Source of the DNA: Micromonospora musae | GTDB taxonomy: Bacteria > Actinomycetota > Actinomycetes > Mycobacteriales > Micromonosporaceae | Length of the DNA stretch: 64,000 nt | Assembly: GCF_003626635.1 (NCBI RefSeq) | Contig: NZ_RAZT01000004.1 | Coordinates: forward strand, 310,001 to 374,000 | Direction of reading: 5' to 3' | Part shown: positions 35,353 through 42,890 of the stretch, piece after piece | Layout: each line of letters starts with the position of its first letter | Position numbering within the stretch: position 1 is the stretch's first letter | Program-made: the position numbers and the translations under genes | Notes under the pieces: model-generated | What the model was told of the DNA's origin: nothing | The model's input: only the letters and a program-made list of their open reading frames with translations | The model's database searches: none

Positions 35353-35522
35353 CTAGGGCGTGTGTCAAAGTCCCTGGCCGGCCTGCGGCGGGCCCAGACG
35401 ACGACCGGCGGCGTCGGCGCTTCGTCCGGATACGACACCGGTATCCGAACGAATCCCCGCCTTGCCGGACCGCCGCCTGGACTCCGCCTCGGCTGGACCG
35501 AGGACTTCGACACACGCCCTAG
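35353..35522. mobile_element. MITE-like element with CTAG target duplication
   Basis: A 162-base element (35357-35518) is bounded by 17-bp terminal inverted repeats, GGCGTGTGTCAAAGTCC on the left and GGACTTCGACACACGCC on the right, with one mismatch. CTAG flanks it directly on both sides, the length and sequence of target duplication known for some IS5-family elements. The interior is non-coding and holds a small palindrome (CGGATAC ... GTATCCG). There is no transposase, so it would need one in trans. The right-hand CTAG contains the TAG stop codon of the adjacent SDR gene. Confidence 0.75.
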
Positions 35523-36277
35523 AGGTTGAAGCCGCCGGCGACCTCGATGTCCTGCGCCGTGATCCAGCGCCCCTCGTCGGAGACGAGCGTCGCGATCACC
35601 ATGCCGATGTCGTCCGGCTCGCCGACGCGGCCGAACGCGGTCTTCGCCGCGAGGGCGGGGATCACCTCGGGGTAGCGTTCGAAGGCGTTGTCGGCGAGTC
35701 GGGTACGGGTGGCGCCGGGGGCGATCGAGTTGACGCGGATGCCGCGCGGGCTGAACTCCTTGGCCATGTACCGGGTCAGCACCGTGAGGCCGCCCTTCAT
35801 CGAGGCGTACGCCGAGTAGCCCGGCTCCAGACCGGAGTGCAGCGCGGCGTTGCTGGTGACGTTGACGACCGCGCCGCCGTCGGCCAGCAGCGGCAGCAGG
35901 GTCTGGGTGAGGAAGTACGGCCCTTTGAGCAGCACCCGCATGAACCGGTCGAAGAGCTCTTCGGTGGTCTCCTCGAACATCGCCATCTGGCCGAAGCCGG
36001 CGTTGTTCACCAGGATGTCGAACGTGTCCCGCTGCCAGGTGTCACGCAGAACCGCCTCGATCGAGTCGCGGAAGGCCGGGAAGGTCTCGCTCCGGCCGAC
36101 GTCCAGCGGCAACGCGACCGCGCTGCCGCCCTCCTTCTCGATGGCGGCGACGGTGTCCCGCGCTCCCTCCTGGTTCCTGCCGTAGGTGAGCACCACACCC
36201 ACTCCGCGCTTGGCGATCTGGATGGCTGCGCTCTGTCCGATGCCGGAGCTGGCGCCGGTGACGATGGCGACCCGCAT
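35519..36277 (-). CDS. SDR-family oxidoreductase
   Basis: This 252-residue classical SDR has the cofactor motif GASSGIG, NNAG in DILVNNAGFG, the catalytic Ser in VVNVTSNAA and the YASMK motif, with PGATRTRLA following. It resembles 3-oxoacyl-ACP reductase-like enzymes, and the substrate is unknown. The ATG gives the Rossmann motif at residues 7-13. It diverges from an AraC-family regulator that probably controls it. Its stop codon lies inside the target-site duplication of the MITE-like element, so the insertion occurred exactly at the end of the gene without changing the protein. Confidence 0.92.
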   Translation of the reverse strand: MRVAIVTGASSGIGQSAAIQIAKRGVGVVLTYGRNQEGARDTVAAIEKEGGSAVALPLDVGRSETFPAFRDSIEAVLRDTWQRDTFDILVNNAGFGQMAMFEETTEELFDRFMRVLLKGPYFLTQTLLPLLADGGAVVNVTSNAALHSGLEPGYSAYASMKGGLTVLTRYMAKEFSPRGIRVNSIAPGATRTRLADNAFERYPEVIPALAAKTAFGRVGEPDDIGMVIATLVSDEGRWITAQDIEVAGGFNL

Positions 36278-36419
36278 GGTTCGCCCTACCTCTCCGTTCG
36301 TGGAGCGCGGCAGCGCTCCGGGGAATTGGGGTTGACCCAATACAACCTCCTGAGCTGCGCAGGTAGTAGAACGATGGTCTTGGAGACTTGCACGATCCTC
36401 CAAGCCCGGAGAGCAGTGG

Positions 36420-37355
36420 GTGTGCTTCAATCGGGTTGTGCCCCTCGACGAGCTGCGGACGTTGCTGGCCCGCCATGCCCGCCCGGATGGCGCCACCGCC
36501 ATCGACGGTGTGCTGATCTCGAAGGTCGAGCGGGTGGACCCACCGTCGGCGTCGATGTCCGGCACGGTCTTCGCGCTCATCGCGCAGGGCGCGAAGCGTC
36601 TGGCGCTGGGCGACCGGGTGTACGAGTACCGCGCCGGTCAGTACCTCGTCGCCTCGGTCGACCTGCCGGTCACCGGTCACTTCACCGAGGCCAGCTCGCG
36701 ACTGCCGGCCCTGGGGCTGGGCCTGGTGCTGCAACCCGCCGCCGTGGCCGAGCTGTTGCTGCAGGCCGCCGCAACCGATCTTCCGCCGGTGGGCGGCACC
36801 CCGCCGCTGGGCATCGCGGTCAGCGACGCCCCCGGCGAGCTGCTCGACGCGGCGATCCGTCTGCTGCGCCTGCTCGACACTCCCCGCGACGTCACGGTGC
36901 TCGCCCCGCTGATCAAGCGGGAGATCCTGTGGCGGCTCGTCAGCGGTGAGCAGGGGGCGGCGGTTCGCCAGCTCGGCCTCGCCGACAGCAGCCTGGCGCA
37001 CGTCTCCCGGGCTGTGCACTGGATCAGGGACCACTACGCCCACTCCTTCCGGGTGGAGGAGGTGGCCCGCAGGTCCGGCATGAGCGTCTCCGCCTTCTAC
37101 CGCAACTTCCAGGCGGTGACCGCGATGAGCCCGATCCAGTTCCAGAAGCAGATCCGGCTCCAGGAGGCCCGGCTGCTCCTCGCCACCCACCCCAACGACG
37201 TCACGGGCGTGGGCCGTCGGGTCGGCTATGACAGCCCGTCGCAGTTCAGCCGCGAGTACCGCCGGCAGTTCGGCGCGTCACCCAGTCAGGACGCTTCCCG
37301 CCTACGCGGCTCGGCGGTCACCGTGACCCGCAACCCCGCGCCGGCGCTGCCCTGA
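36420..37355 (+). CDS. AraC-family transcriptional regulator
   Basis: This 311-residue protein has an N-terminal AraC_N cupin-like domain (VFALIAQGAKRLALGDRVYEYRAGQYLVASVDLPVTG). Two C-terminal helix-turn-helix motifs follow (VEEVARRSGMSVSAFYRNFQAVTAMSPIQF and VTGVGRRVGYDSPSQFSREYRRQFG). The GTG at this position has a GGAGAG site, and a second GTG six codons later is possible. It is divergent from the SDR gene, a common layout in which the AraC_N regulator activates an adjacent oxidoreductase. The inducer is unknown. Confidence 0.92.
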   Translation: MCFNRVVPLDELRTLLARHARPDGATAIDGVLISKVERVDPPSASMSGTVFALIAQGAKRLALGDRVYEYRAGQYLVASVDLPVTGHFTEASSRLPALGLGLVLQPAAVAELLLQAAATDLPPVGGTPPLGIAVSDAPGELLDAAIRLLRLLDTPRDVTVLAPLIKREILWRLVSGEQGAAVRQLGLADSSLAHVSRAVHWIRDHYAHSFRVEEVARRSGMSVSAFYRNFQAVTAMSPIQFQKQIRLQEARLLLATHPNDVTGVGRRVGYDSPSQFSREYRRQFGASPSQDASRLRGSAVTVTRNPAPALP

Positions 37356-37464
37356 CGAACGGCGCGCTGCCCGGTCGTCGAACCCCGCGGCCGGGCCGCA
37401 GACGTGGGGTGACCGGATAGGACGGTGCTCGCCGCAGCGCGGCCACCCAGGACATCGGTGGCTG

Positions 37465-37493
37465 TTGACATCCCAACGACAGGCGTTCATATT
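37465..37493 (+). promoter_or_regulatory. Promoter for the GH95 gene
   Basis: TTGACA, a 17-base spacer and CATATT followed by an AT-rich run. It is a near-consensus sigma-70 type promoter about 105 bases before the GTG start. Confidence 0.6.
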
Positions 37494-37597
37494 TTATGAA
37501 AACATCGGAGCGCTCACGAGATGAGCCGCCTGCCGTGCCGGGAGTTGCCGGATTTCGCGCGACAGAGGTCCGATGTATACGTCGGAAGGAAACCACC

Positions 37598-39970
37598 GTG
37601 CTCGAGTCGTCACGTCGTAACTTCCTCCGCCTCACCGGCGCGGCCGGCGCCGGTCTCGCGCTCGTCGGCGCCCGGCCGTTCGCCGCGCACGCGGCACCGG
37701 CCCGCCCCGCCGAGGCCGCGCTGGTCCCGGAGGCCGAAGCGACGACGCTCTGGTACCGCACCCCGGGCCGCGAGGACCAGATCATCCGCGAGGGGCTGCC
37801 GATCGGGAACGGGCGACTCGGCGCGCTCGCCGCTGGCGGTCCCGCCGAAGACGTCGTCTACCTCACCGACGGCTCGTTCTGGACCGGCGGGCGTAACGAC
37901 ACGCTGCAGAGCGACGGCCAGCTCCCGTACGACTCGAACGGCTTCGGCAGCTTCGGCCTGCTCGCCCAGGTGCGCATCGCACTCACCGGTCACACCCCGG
38001 ACGCGTACGCGGACTATCGCCGGGCGCTCGACCTCAGCAACGGAATCGTGTCGGCGCGTTACCGGATCGGGAAGACGACCTACCGCCGCGAGCTGTACGC
38101 CAGCCACCCCGACGACGTGATCGTCCTGCGGCTCACCCGCTCCGGCGGCGGCAGCCACACTGGCGCCGTATCCCTGGTCGGCACGCACGGCGAGGTCACC
38201 ACCGCCTCCGGAGGCCGGGCGAGCTTCGCCGGCACCCTGGCCAACGGCCTGCGGTACGCCGCGGCGGTCACCGTGATCGGCGTCGGCGGCCGGGTCGGCG
38301 TCGACGGCTCCAAGGTCACCTTCGAGGACTGCAGAGAGGTCCTCGTGGTGATCTGCGGTGGCACCGACTACTCGCGGGACGCAGCCCGGGACTTCCGTGA
38401 CCCGGCGGTCGATCCGCTCGCGCTCGCCCGTGCGAAGGTCGCGGCGGCCGTGGGTGTCGGCGCAACCGAGCTGCTCGCCACGCACGTCACCGACTACCGG
38501 CGGCTCTACGACCGGATGCGGCTGCGCCTGGGGGAGTCGACGCCGGCGCAGCGGGCGCTCGACACCTGGTCGCGGGTCGCGGTGCGCTACACCGACCCGA
38601 GCACCCCCGACCCCGAGCTGGAGGCGATGTACGTCCAGTTCGGTCGATACCTCACCATCACCGGGTCACGTGACCGGCTGCCGATGAACCTGCAGGGCAT
38701 CTGGGTGCACAACAACAACCCGGACTGGTACGGGGACTACCACACCGACATCAACATCCAGATGAACTACTGGCTGGCCGACCCGGCCGGGCTCGGCGAG
38801 TGCACGCAGGCCCTGGCCGACTACTGCGTGTCCCAGTTGCCGGTCTGGACCGACGTGACCCGGCGGCTCTTCAACGACCCCCGTAACCGCTTCCGCAACA
38901 CCAGCGGAAAGGTGGCCGGGTGGGCGGTCGCCTTCTCCACGAACATCTACGGCGGCAGCGGCTGGGCCTGGCACCCCTCCGGCAACGCGTGGCTCTGCAA
39001 CTCGCTGTGGCGCCACTACGAGTACAGCCTGGACCGTTCGTACCTGGCGAAGATCTATCCGGTGCTCCGGGGCGCGGCCGAGTTCTGGCAGGCCCGGCTC
39101 GTCCCGACCACCGTCACCGAGCCGGACGGCACGACCCGCGAGGTGCTGATCGACGACACCGCCTGGTCGCCGGAGCACGGTCCGGACGCGAAGGGCATCA
39201 CCTACGCCCAGGAGCTCGCCTGGGACCTGTTCCAGCAGATCCGGATCGCCGCCGAGGTGCTCGGCCGGGACGCGGAGTTCGCCGCCGAGGTCACCGACCT
39301 CCAGGCCCGGCTCTACCTGCCCCGGGTCAGCCCGAAGACCGGCTGGCTGGAGGAGTGGATGAGCCCGGAGAACCTCGGTGAGACCACGCACCGGCACCTC
39401 TCCCCGCTGATCGGCTTCTACCCGGGCGACCGGATCAACACCGACACCAGCCCGAAGCCCCTGATCGACGGGGTGCGGGCCCTGCTCACCGCACGAGGCA
39501 TGGACAGCTACGGCTGGGCCTGCGCATGGCGGTCGCTCTGCTGGTCCCGGCTCAAGCACGCGGAGAACGCCTATCAGCTCTACCTGACCGTGCTGCGGCC
39601 GTCGATGAACAACGGCAACGGCACCTCGGCCAACCTCTTCGACATGTACAGCCAGGGCAGCTACACGATCTTCCAGATCGACGCCAACCTGGGCGGCGCC
39701 ACCGCCGCGCTGGAGATGCTGCTCTACTCCCGGCCCGGCGTCATCGAGCTGCTGCCCGCGCTCCCCGATGCCTGGGCGGACAGGGGTGAGGTGACCGGCG
39801 TCGGCGCGCGCGGCGGCTTCGAGGTCGATCTGGCCTGGCGTGCCGGCAAGGTGACCAGTGTGACGATCCGTAGCGTCGGCGGCACCGAGACCGAGCTGCG
39901 TGCGGGTGGTTGGCGACGCCGGATCACCGTGCAGCCGGGCAGGTCCGTCACGCTGACCCCCGGCCGCTGA
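37598..39970 (+). CDS. Tat-exported GH95 family alpha-L-fucosidase-like glycosidase
   Basis: This 790-residue protein opens with a twin-arginine signal (SRRNFLRLTG) and an Ala-rich segment. The mature part has the GH95 layout: an N-terminal beta domain (LPIGNGRLGALAAGG, YRRELYASHPDDVIVLRL), a large (alpha/alpha)6 barrel (LPMNLQGIWVHNNNPDWYGDYHTDINIQMNYW) and a C-terminal beta domain (RPGVIELLPALP). The family removes alpha-1,2-linked L-fucose or L-galactose from glycans. The GTG start follows GGAAGGA at good spacing and places the Arg pair six residues in. It has its own promoter and terminator. Confidence 0.92.
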   Translation: MLESSRRNFLRLTGAAGAGLALVGARPFAAHAAPARPAEAALVPEAEATTLWYRTPGREDQIIREGLPIGNGRLGALAAGGPAEDVVYLTDGSFWTGGRNDTLQSDGQLPYDSNGFGSFGLLAQVRIALTGHTPDAYADYRRALDLSNGIVSARYRIGKTTYRRELYASHPDDVIVLRLTRSGGGSHTGAVSLVGTHGEVTTASGGRASFAGTLANGLRYAAAVTVIGVGGRVGVDGSKVTFEDCREVLVVICGGTDYSRDAARDFRDPAVDPLALARAKVAAAVGVGATELLATHVTDYRRLYDRMRLRLGESTPAQRALDTWSRVAVRYTDPSTPDPELEAMYVQFGRYLTITGSRDRLPMNLQGIWVHNNNPDWYGDYHTDINIQMNYWLADPAGLGECTQALADYCVSQLPVWTDVTRRLFNDPRNRFRNTSGKVAGWAVAFSTNIYGGSGWAWHPSGNAWLCNSLWRHYEYSLDRSYLAKIYPVLRGAAEFWQARLVPTTVTEPDGTTREVLIDDTAWSPEHGPDAKGITYAQELAWDLFQQIRIAAEVLGRDAEFAAEVTDLQARLYLPRVSPKTGWLEEWMSPENLGETTHRHLSPLIGFYPGDRINTDTSPKPLIDGVRALLTARGMDSYGWACAWRSLCWSRLKHAENAYQLYLTVLRPSMNNGNGTSANLFDMYSQGSYTIFQIDANLGGATAALEMLLYSRPGVIELLPALPDAWADRGEVTGVGARGGFEVDLAWRAGKVTSVTIRSVGGTETELRAGGWRRRITVQPGRSVTLTPGR

Positions 39971-39990
39971 CGCGCCTGGCGGAGCCGGCC

Positions 39991-40031
39991 CGACCGGCCA
40001 GGACTCAGCCCCGACGGGTCCTGGCCGGTCG
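39991..40031 (+). terminator. Hairpin terminator after the GH95 gene
   Basis: Perfect 14-bp stem (CGACCGGCCAGGAC and complement) around a 13-base loop, 21 bases after the stop. Confidence 0.65.
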
Positions 40032-40064
40032 ATCCGGCGGGGCAACGGCGGCGGCTCGCCGTGA

Positions 40065-40107
40065 TACCTTCGGCGTCGCCGTGCGCCGCTGCGAACCGAG
40101 GAGGTGA
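40065..40107 (+). promoter_or_regulatory. Possible leaderless 8-codon leader ORF (VRRCEPRR)
   Basis: A -10-like TACCTT at 40065 precedes GTG at 40081 by ten bases, so transcription would start at or near that GTG. From it runs an 8-codon frame ([24 protein letters not shown]) ending in TGA at 40107. Short leaderless ORFs in actinobacterial leaders can act as attenuators. About 90 bases of leader separate it from the hydrolase start, including complementary segments (CTCCC ... GGGAG). Confidence 0.3.
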
Positions 40108-40197
40108 GACCGATCAACGCTGTGACAGGTCGGGCCTCCCTCCCGCGCGTGGCCTAGGGAGTGCCCGCAGAAGGCATCCCGAAAGGCTTCAAACGCT

Positions 40198-40929
40198 GTG
40201 CAATTCACCTCTGAGACGTCGTTCGACGGCATCCTCGAACAGCTCTTCACTCTCGGCGAGATCCCTGGCGTGCTCTGGACGCGCGAAGGCGCCGTCGGTC
40301 CTCGCCCCCTGATCCTGATGGGGCACGGCGGCGGTCAGCACAAGAAGGCCCCGGGCATGGTGGCCCGCGCGCGCCGCTTCGTGACCGAGGCCGGCTTCGC
40401 GGTCGCGGCGGTCGACGTGCCCGGTCACGGCGACCGGCCGAAGGACGAGGAGTACGACCGGATCGCGACCGAGAACCAGGCTCGGGTGGCGGCCGGAGCG
40501 GAGTTGGCACCGCTGATCGCCGACTTCCAGGCGCTCGTGGCTCGCCAGACCGTTCCGGAGTGGCGGGCGGTGCTGGACGCGGTCCAGGCCCTCGGGCACG
40601 TCGGCGCGGGTCCCGTGGGTTATTGGGGCGTCTCGTTGGGCTGCGGGCTCGGCGTGCCGTTCGTCGCCGCCGAACCTCGGGTCCGCGCGGCAGTGCTGGG
40701 GCTGGGCGGGGCGCTGGCCTCGGCCGACGCCGCCGGGAGGATCACCGTTCCGGTGGAGTTCCTGGTCCAGTGGGACGACGAGCGGGTGCCACGGGCCCAG
40801 AGTCTGGCGCTCTTCGAGGCGCTGGCCTCGACCGAGAAGTCGCTGCACGCCAACCCGGGCAGGCACGGGGAGATCCCGGCCTTCGAGCTGGAGAGCGCGC
40901 TCCGGTTCTTCGCCCGGCACCTCGGCTGA
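40198..40929 (+). CDS. Cytoplasmic alpha/beta hydrolase (dienelactone hydrolase-like)
   Basis: This 243-residue hydrolase has an oxyanion region LMGHGGGQHK, the nucleophile elbow GVSLG (GxSxG), a candidate Asp in LVQWDDERV and a His in NPGRHGEIP, giving a full Ser-Asp-His triad in the expected order. No signal peptide is seen. The GTG start gives MQFTSETSFDG and has no strong ribosome-binding site, so translation may depend on the unusual leader upstream. The substrate is unknown. A perfect bidirectional hairpin separates it from the convergent M23 peptidase. Confidence 0.88.
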   Translation: MQFTSETSFDGILEQLFTLGEIPGVLWTREGAVGPRPLILMGHGGGQHKKAPGMVARARRFVTEAGFAVAAVDVPGHGDRPKDEEYDRIATENQARVAAGAELAPLIADFQALVARQTVPEWRAVLDAVQALGHVGAGPVGYWGVSLGCGLGVPFVAAEPRVRAAVLGLGGALASADAAGRITVPVEFLVQWDDERVPRAQSLALFEALASTEKSLHANPGRHGEIPAFELESALRFFARHLG

Positions 40930-40948
40930 CCTCGCCGCCGGGCGTTCG

Positions 40949-40986
40949 GTACGCGCCGATCGGGATCCTCCCCGATCGGCGCGTAC
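40949..40986. terminator. Bidirectional terminator, perfect 16-bp stem
   Basis: GTACGCGCCGATCGGG and its exact complement around a 6-base loop, midway between the convergent hydrolase and M23 genes. Confidence 0.75.
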
Positions 40987-41006
40987 GCGGAACGCGATCA
41001 ACGTGC

Positions 41007-42527
41007 TCAGAGGGTGGTCTCGCCGTTGAGGCCGAAGAAGTCGTGCCATTTGGCGCCGCCGGTGAAGGCGGTGCCGGTGGAGAGTCCGACGTAGACGTCG
41101 TTGAGGGTGCCTTTGGTGAAGACGATGATGTCGTCACGCCCGTCGCCGTTGTAGTCGCCGAGGTAGGGGAACTCGCCGGCGAGGCAGAAGAAGTCGTTCC
41201 ATTTGATGGTGGTGCCGGCGAAGCTGGTGCCGGTGGAGGTTGCGGCGTAGACGTCGGCGTTGGCGTTGCAGGTGAAGGTGACGATGTCGTCCTTGCCGTC
41301 GCCGTTGATGTCTCCGACGCGCGGCTGTTCGGCGCCGACGGCGAAGAGGTCGTGCCAGGTTTGTGCCGCGCCGAAGGCGGTGCCGGTGGAGAGGGCCACG
41401 ATGACGTCGGAGGCGGAGGCCGGTCCCTGGGTGAAGGTGATGAGGTCGTCCCGGCCGTCGCCGTCGACGTCACCGAGCGCCGGGTACTCGCCGGCGATGG
41501 AGAAGTACTCGTGCCACTTCACGGCCGTGCCGGCGAAGGACGACCCGGTGGAGAGCGCCACGTAGACGTCGCCCGCGGCGTCGTGGGTGAAGGCCACGAT
41601 GTCGTCGCGGCCGTCGCCGTCCACGTCGCCCACCGCCGCGACCTCGGCGTTCGGCGCGAACCAGTCGTGCCATTTCGTGGCACCGGCGAACGCGGCGCCG
41701 GTCGACAGGGCGACGTACACGTCGGCGAGCGTGCCGTGGGTGAAGGCCACGATGTCGTCCCGGCCATCGCCGTCGAAGTCGCCGGAGAGCAGTGTCTCGC
41801 CGTCGAGGCCGAAGAAGTCGTTCCACTTCACCGACGTCCCGGCGAAGGACGAGCCGGTCGAGGAGGAGACGTACACGTCGTTCGTCGCCCCCTTCGAGAA
41901 GGCCACGACGTCGTCGCGGCCGTCGCCGGTGAAGTCCGTGGGGGAGCCCGCCAGGTATCGACCGCCGGTGCTCGACCCGCCGCAGTTGTCGCTGACCAGG
42001 AACCGCTGTTGGTACTGGCCCGGATAGGGGGCCAGCGACACCCCGTTGATCACGATCGGCTGACCGACCCCGTTGAAGAGTTGCTCGTAGTGCACGTGCG
42101 GGCCGGACGAGTTGCCGGTGCTGCCCGTGACGCCGATCTGCTGGCCCTGCTGGACGTAGGCACCGTCGGGCACCGAGTAGGAGCTGAGGTGGAAGTAGTA
42201 GGTGGTCCAGCCGCCGCCGTGGTCGATGACGACGTAGTTTCCGGCGCCGCCGGGCTGGGAGTAGCGGCGGGCCACCCCGGCGGCCGAGGCGACCTGGGGG
42301 GTGCCGCCGGTGATCCCCCCGTCCGCCCGTACGAAGTCCAGCGCCTGCCGTACCTCGGCGCTGTGGTGGCTGTAGGTCCATCGCTGCCCACACGGGAAGG
42401 GCGCCTTGAAGACCGGCGCGGCGAGCGCGGGCACGGGCTTCGCCACCGCGCCGGTCAGCACGGCCGTGGCCAGGAGGAGCAGTGCGACCAGACTGCGACG
42501 CACGGTGTCACCGTAGCGGCGGGACAT
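41007..42527 (-). CDS. Exported M23 metallopeptidase with six-unit FG-GAP/VCBS repeat domain
   Basis: This 506-residue protein has a signal peptide (RRSLVALLLLATAVLTGAV). The LytM/M23 domain at about residues 40-165 has zinc ligands in HHSAEVRQALDF and GPHVHYEQL, so it should cut peptidoglycan crosslinks. From about residue 190 there are exactly six repeats of 51-53 residues, each with a calcium-binding-like GDxDGDGRDD loop and a DVYVALSTG ... KWHDFF pattern, ending GETTL. Six units suggest a closed propeller. The ATG has GGAG at good spacing. The repeats share long identical DNA with the amidase gene on the other strand. Confidence 0.92.
   Translation of the reverse strand: MSRRYGDTVRRSLVALLLLATAVLTGAVAKPVPALAAPVFKAPFPCGQRWTYSHHSAEVRQALDFVRADGGITGGTPQVASAAGVARRYSQPGGAGNYVVIDHGGGWTTYYFHLSSYSVPDGAYVQQGQQIGVTGSTGNSSGPHVHYEQLFNGVGQPIVINGVSLAPYPGQYQQRFLVSDNCGGSSTGGRYLAGSPTDFTGDGRDDVVAFSKGATNDVYVSSSTGSSFAGTSVKWNDFFGLDGETLLSGDFDGDGRDDIVAFTHGTLADVYVALSTGAAFAGATKWHDWFAPNAEVAAVGDVDGDGRDDIVAFTHDAAGDVYVALSTGSSFAGTAVKWHEYFSIAGEYPALGDVDGDGRDDLITFTQGPASASDVIVALSTGTAFGAAQTWHDLFAVGAEQPRVGDINGDGKDDIVTFTCNANADVYAATSTGTSFAGTTIKWNDFFCLAGEFPYLGDYNGDGRDDIIVFTKGTLNDVYVGLSTGTAFTGGAKWHDFFGLNGETTL
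41262..41468 (-). repeat. 207-bp inverted identity, left copy
   Basis: This stretch of the M23 repeat domain is, in reverse complement, identical base for base to 49328-49534 in the amidase gene. I compared all four sequence lines in full. The identity includes third codon positions, so it reflects recent exchange or duplication rather than protein constraint. Confidence 0.92.
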
Positions 42528-42723
42528 GTCGTGACTCCTGTCGGGAGATGGTCGGGGGACGGTGCGACAGGCGGCCCCACCGCCGTTCGGCCACGTCCGG
42601 AGGGCAGCGCACCGGCACACCGCGTACCTCGGCGTCGCCCGGCCCGACGCGCTGGCACGCCGCTCGCGACGACGGTCCCCTGTGGAGTCCGGCGCGGCGC
42701 CCGGCTCCCGGGCTGCTGGCAGA

Positions 42724-42753
42724 AGTCAAGCCGTACAGCTCGACACTTGTCAA
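42724..42753 (-). promoter_or_regulatory. Possible promoter for the M23 gene
   Basis: On the minus strand TTGACA lies 18 bases before TTGACT, which could serve as a weak -10. The -35 is perfect but the -10 is poor. Confidence 0.25.
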
Positions 42754-42810
42754 TGCCTGATGGCCTGGACTGAAAATTTCATTCTTCGCCGCAAAGCAAG
42801 TCGGCAACCA

Positions 42811-42839
42811 TTGACAATCGTCGCTGGCCGCAGTTAACT
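42811..42839 (+). promoter_or_regulatory. Promoter candidate for the DUF2961 gene
   Basis: TTGACA and TTAACT with a 17-base spacer, about 50 bases before the ATG. Confidence 0.5.
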
Positions 42840-42890
42840 CCCGGGAAATCGATTGCCCGCTATCCCGACGGCACCTGCGAAGGGAGACCG

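Larger units (their letters stand above)
42528..42890. other. 363-base divergent intergenic region between M23 and DUF2961 genes
   Basis: The first 190 bases next to the M23 gene are GC-rich. The centre (about 42720-42860) is markedly AT-richer and carries candidate promoters for both directions, listed separately. No gene is evident. Confidence 0.4.

Noticed and set aside
35357..35518. The MITE-like region as the 3' part of a small protein gene
   Set aside because: Frames through it are short or merely cross it, and the terminal repeats with CTAG duplication explain the sequence better.
36420..36450. A later GTG at 36438 as the AraC start
   Set aside because: The earlier GTG has a better ribosome-binding site (GGAGAG); the later one remains possible but changes only six residues.
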